Shown: positions 6,644 through 8,503 of the stretch, piece after piece | How the letters are laid out: each line of letters begins with the position of its first letter | How positions within the stretch are numbered: the stretch's first letter is position 1 | Assembly: GCA_022798155.1 (NCBI GenBank) | Contig: JAAWLY010000087.1 | Coordinates: 1-8,503, forward strand | From: Lawsonibacter sp. | GTDB lineage: Bacteria > Bacillota > Clostridia > Oscillospirales > Oscillospiraceae | Length of the DNA stretch: 8,503 nt | Direction of reading: 5' to 3' | Program-made: the position numbers and the translations under genes | Notes under the pieces: model-generated | The model's database searches: none | What the model was told of the DNA's origin: nothing | Seen by the model: the letters and a program-made list of their open reading frames with translations, nothing else

Positions 6644-6717
6644 TCCGCCGTGACCACCCGGCCTGTCCTAACATAGGATGAGTTGGAGCACGGGGGCGCC
6701 GGACCCCTGGGGCTGTG

Positions 6718-6809
6718 GGGTGCGGCGGGCGATTGGAGCGAGCCGGGGCCGCAGGGCCGTATGACGGCTCAAATTCTTGTTCCGGAAAAGGTATAAAGCC
6801 CGCCGCCCC
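6718..6809. other. Candidate structured RNA element in the alr-mazF gap
   Basis: GCGGCGGGC (6722-6730) pairs perfectly with GCCCGCCGC (6798-6806), extended by GGG with CCC past one bulged T. The helix encloses 67 bases that hold GAGCCG/CGGCTC (6740-6745 and 6765-6770) or, alternatively, the tight hairpin GCCGT-ATG-ACGGC, then an A/T-richer 3' part with a TTCCGGAA palindrome. The plus strand has only small open frames here without ribosome sites. I do not match it to a known riboswitch or small RNA class. In a DNA this GC-rich, such pairing could arise by chance. Confidence 0.35.
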
Positions 6810-6820
6810 GTGGGAGAATC

Positions 6821-6863
6821 ATAGTACAGCGTTACATAAACCCAGGCTGTAACGCTGTGCTAT
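6821..6863. promoter_or_regulatory. 16-bp inverted repeat just upstream of mazF
   Basis: ATAGTACAGCGTTACA (6821-6836) and TGTAACGCTGTGCTAT (6848-6863) are reverse complements except one position that can form a G-U pair in RNA; the loop is 11 bases. The right arm ends eight bases before the mazF ribosome site. No T run follows, so it is not an intrinsic terminator. It may be an operator or a leader hairpin governing toxin expression. Confidence 0.6.
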
Positions 6864-6880
6864 CTTCCAGCGGAGTGTGA

Positions 6881-7252
6881 GTGTACTTGGATAACAGCGT
6901 AAAACGAGGCGATATCTTCTACGCCGATTTAAGCCCTGTGGTGGGCAGTGAACAGGGGGGCGTGCGCCCTGTCCTCATCGTGCAGAACGACACCGGTAAC
7001 CGGCACAGCCCCACCGTCATCGCCGCGGCAATCACGTCCCAGACGGGGAAGGCACGGCTGCCCACCCATATCTCGGTGGCGCCGTTGAGCTGCGGCCTGC
7101 CCAAGGAGTCGGTGATCCTGCTGGAGCAGGTGCGTACTCTGGATAAGCGCCGCCTGCGGGAGAAGATGGGCCGCCTGGATGACAGCGTCATGAAACAGGT
7201 GGACGCCGCCATTGCCGTGAGCTTCGGCCTCCACCCGGAGACAATGGTATAA
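6881..7252 (+). CDS. mazF: MazF/NdoA (EndoA) family endoribonuclease toxin
   Basis: MazF toxins are ribosome-independent RNases that cut single-stranded mRNA at short sites and halt growth. The 123-residue protein closely follows Bacillus EndoA: VKRGDIFYADLSPVVGSEQG (7-26), GGVRPVLIVQND, SPTVIAAAITSQ, LPTH and SVILLEQVRTLDKRRL. The catalytic pair known from EndoA, Arg25 and Thr48, corresponds to R29 in GGVRP and T52 in AAAIT, so activity is likely intact. The start is GTG 6881 with GGAG five bases upstream; TTG 6887 is an alternative. In Bacillus this gene sits as alr-ndoAI-ndoA, with the antitoxin directly before the toxin. Here 282 bases separate it from alr and hold no antitoxin reading frame. 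The cutting site cannot be read from the sequence. Confidence 0.95.
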   Translation: MYLDNSVKRGDIFYADLSPVVGSEQGGVRPVLIVQNDTGNRHSPTVIAAAITSQTGKARLPTHISVAPLSCGLPKESVILLEQVRTLDKRRLREKMGRLDDSVMKQVDAAIAVSFGLHPETMV

Positions 7253-7301
7253 CATCAGGGGCGGTCTGTGGCTGTCTGCGGAGACAATGCGTAAATGAAG
7301 C

Positions 7302-7320
7302 GGGCGGCCGCGGGCCGCCC
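7302..7320. repeat. GC hairpin before the secreted-protein gene
   Basis: GGGCGGCC (7302-7309) pairs with GGCCGCCC (7313-7320) around the loop GCG and is followed by CTACATA. It shares the CCCCTACATA edge with the element at 4808-4835, also placed shortly upstream of a gene for an exported protein. The ribosome site of the next gene lies 13 bases further on. Confidence 0.55.
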
Positions 7321-7345
7321 CTACATAAAGAGAAGGAGCGTACTT

Positions 7346-7885
7346 ATGAAGAGACTGGACAAGCGCTGGACAATCCGCCTGGGAGCCCTGGCACTGACCG
7401 CCACCCTGCTGGGTACGGTGGCGGCCCTGGCCGCGGGAGGGGACCAGAACGACCCCCTGGTCACCCTGAGCTACTTAAACCAGACGGCCATCCCCCAGAT
7501 TGTCAAGCAGGTGGAGGAAAAAACCGCCGCCACGCAGAAGGAGCTGGAAAAGACCTTCGCCGACCAGATCAGCCAGTACCGCCAGACCGGGGGCCAGGGG
7601 GGCGCCGGTGGGACCGCCGGCTCCGCCTCCTATACCCTGGTGACCATGACCGGCGGTCAGGTCATGTCTCTGGAGGTGGGCTGCGAGGTGCTGCTCCGAA
7701 TCGGGTCTGTCACCGTCCAGGCAGACAGCTCCCCCGCCCTCATCGACCTGTCCTCCGGCGGGACGCTGAACAAGGGCGCGGCCCTGACCCAGAACCACCT
7801 GTATATGTCCACCATCGCCGGCCGCACTCTCACCGCCTCCGGCACGGTGAAGATTCTGGTCCGGGGCGGCTATTCTCTCGTCTAA
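7346..7885 (+). CDS. Small secreted protein of unknown function
   Basis: The product has 179 residues, starting at ATG 7346 with AAGGAG seven bases upstream; an in-frame ATG at 7295 lacks a ribosome site and would add 17 residues before the signal peptide. The N-terminus is a classical Sec signal: KRLDKRW, then a hydrophobic run LGALALTATLLGTVAALA with likely cleavage after ALAA near residue 29. A helical, charged segment rich in Lys, Glu and Gln follows (about 44-76), then a Gly-rich linker (GGQGGAGG, about 80-90) and a beta-rich domain of some 90 residues containing GGQVMSLEVGCEVLLRIGSV, SPALIDLSSGGTLNKGAAL, NHLYMSTIAG and a closing VKILVRGGYSLV. I have seen no named family that fits with confidence. 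It may be cotranscribed with mazF, 93 bases upstream, and ends at a strong terminator. Confidence 0.85.
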   Translation: MKRLDKRWTIRLGALALTATLLGTVAALAAGGDQNDPLVTLSYLNQTAIPQIVKQVEEKTAATQKELEKTFADQISQYRQTGGQGGAGGTAGSASYTLVTMTGGQVMSLEVGCEVLLRIGSVTVQADSSPALIDLSSGGTLNKGAALTQNHLYMSTIAGRTLTASGTVKILVRGGYSLV

Positions 7886-7892
7886 TCTGCAT

Positions 7893-7925
7893 AAAAACCG
7901 TTCGCCGGCTGTGCGGACGGTTTTT
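7893..7925 (+). terminator. Intrinsic terminator after the secreted-protein gene
   Basis: AAAAACCGTTCGC (7893-7905) pairs with GCGGACGGTTTTT (7913-7925) with one G-U pair around the loop CGGCTGT, ending in a T run. It starts eight bases after the stop codon at 7885. The A run on the left could also support termination from the other strand. Confidence 0.92.
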
Positions 7926-7926
7926 G

Positions 7927-7955
7927 TTGCAATTTTGTTTGCCAACGAGTATAAT
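7927..7955 (+). promoter_or_regulatory. asnA promoter, sigma-A type
   Basis: TTGCAA (7927-7932) and a perfect TATAAT (7950-7955) are spaced by 17 bases. The -35 begins two bases after the preceding terminator. Transcription would start near 7962, leaving a leader of about 58 bases with a small hairpin at 7982-8004 (GTGT-CTGC with GCAG-ACAC, one bulged C) just before the ribosome site. No T-box motif is visible in this leader. Confidence 0.75.
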
Positions 7956-8019
7956 GGGAAAAAACAATTGCCATATTTTCGGTGTCCTGCTCGAGGGCAG
8001 ACACGCAAAGGAGCTTTTT

Positions 8020-8454
8020 ATGAAAGAGATCAAGCTGCCCCAGGGGTACAAGCCCCTGCTTTCCATCTACGAGACCCAGCGGGCCATCGACCTGGGCAAC
8101 CGGCTGTTTGCCGACAAGCTGGCGGGAGCGCTGCGGCTGCACCGGGTGTCCGCCCCCCTGTTTGTGGCGGTGTCCTCTGGCCTGAACGACGATCTGAACG
8201 GTGTGGAGCGGGCGGTGGCCTTCGACGTTAACGGCGTGGAGGGGGACGCCGCCGTGGTCCACTCTCTGGCCAAGTGGAAGCGCTACGCACTGAAGCGCTA
8301 CCAGTTCCACCCCGGCGAGGGGCTGTACGCCAACATGAACGCCATCCGCCGGGACGAGGAGCTGGACTCTCTCCACTCCGCCTACGTGGACCAGTGGGAC
8401 TGGGTCCACAACCGGCATGATAATGTTAAAGACAAAGAAAAAACCGTCCCATAG
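8020..8454 (+). pseudogene. asnA: Aspartate-ammonia ligase, truncated after the N-terminal third
   Basis: AsnA makes asparagine from aspartate, ammonia and ATP and has a fold like class II tRNA synthetases; complete enzymes have about 330 residues. The frame opens at ATG 8020 with AAAGGAG six bases upstream. Typical AsnA segments are APLFVAVSSGLNDDLNGVE (45-63, D57 aligning with the essential Asp46 of E. coli), VVHSLAKWKR (79-88), GEGLYANMNAIRRDE (99-113) and LHSAYVDQWDW (118-128). After W128 the family sequence stops; 16 unrelated residues (V129-P144) lead to TAG at 8452. The break is at about 8404, where base composition falls from GC-rich to AT-rich. The ATP-binding and later catalytic parts are absent, so the product should be inactive. 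Insertion of foreign DNA, a deletion junction, or an assembly join could each explain it. Confidence 0.88.
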
Positions 8455-8503
8455 TTTACTGCTGTGGAACAGCAGATAATAAAAACATATACTTGCACTG
8501 ATC
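8404..8503. other. AT-rich foreign segment interrupting asnA, reaching the window end
   Basis: From about 8404 on the sequence is no longer asnA and is much richer in A and T than the preceding genes. It carries the stop codon of the truncated frame (8452-8454) and a small hairpin, CTGCTG (8459-8464) with CAGCAG (8470-8475). No transposase, integrase or recognisable element end can be seen in these 100 bases. It is probably the left edge of an inserted element or of a rearrangement, but its nature is open. Confidence 0.5.

Noticed and set aside
6792..6797. TATAAA considered as a -10 box for mazF
   Set aside because: No acceptable -35 at 16-18 bases upstream; the nearest TTG hexamer (6777-6782) is only nine bases away.
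6715..6852. Small GTG frame of about 45 codons in the alr-mazF gap, considered as an antitoxin
   Set aside because: No ribosome site, no ribbon-helix-helix or AbrB-like pattern, and it runs through the inverted repeat at 6821.
7295..7345. Upstream ATG considered as the start of the secreted protein
   Set aside because: It lies within a GC hairpin region without a ribosome site and would bury the signal peptide; ATG 7346 has AAGGAG at ideal spacing.
8459..8475. CTGCTG/CAGCAG hairpin considered as the terminal repeat of a known insertion sequence
   Set aside because: It is short and lies more than 50 bases inside the apparent junction; I cannot match it to a specific element.

Overview
The window is chromosomal DNA from a GC-rich, low-GC-lineage-type anaerobe (a Firmicute of the class Clostridia, most like the Oscillospiraceae/Flavonifractor group). 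Pointers are strong AGGAGG ribosome sites, a T-box leader, the alr-mazF gene pair, a two-gene SUF-like Fe-S system without sufD/sufS/sufU, and a GerS/YdcC-like lipoprotein next to alr. The genus is an inference; no rRNA is present.

Layout. (1) 1-911, minus strand: 5' part of pheS (Phe-tRNA synthetase alpha), running off the left edge. Its leader (944-1182) is a tRNA-Phe-responsive T-box with a readable UUC specifier, a UGGU acceptor-binding element and an intrinsic terminator. (2) 1183-1349: compact divergent control region with a pheS promoter leftward, two tandem candidate promoters rightward, and a perfect 12-bp-arm palindrome between the latter. (3) 1350-4759, plus strand: sufC, sufB (short, SmsCB type) and nnr (NAD(P)HX epimerase/dehydratase), separated by 13 and 10 bases, a tight operon. 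(4) 4760-4870: two hairpins. (5) 4871-6598: small lipoprotein with a LolA/GerS-like pattern, then alr (alanine racemase). (6) 6599-6880: GC-rich, highly structured gap with no convincing gene. (7) 6881-7252: mazF/ndoA endoribonuclease with no antitoxin gene in front of it. (8) 7346-7885: small secreted protein of unknown function, closed by a good terminator. (9) 8020-8454: asnA (aspartate-ammonia ligase) under its own promoter; homology stops abruptly at residue 128 and base composition turns AT-rich to the window end, so the gene is broken, probably by an insertion starting near 8404.

How the genes work together: the left half couples translation supply (pheS), Fe-S cluster assembly (sufCB) and repair of damaged NAD(P)H (nnr). 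The nnr - lipoprotein - alr - mazF order resembles the Bacillus ydcC-alr-ndoAI-ndoA neighbourhood, but the antitoxin is missing here. No CRISPR array, tRNA, rRNA or complete mobile element is visible. The most unusual points are the antitoxin-less mazF behind strong inverted repeats, the interrupted asnA, and the palindrome at the suf promoter.
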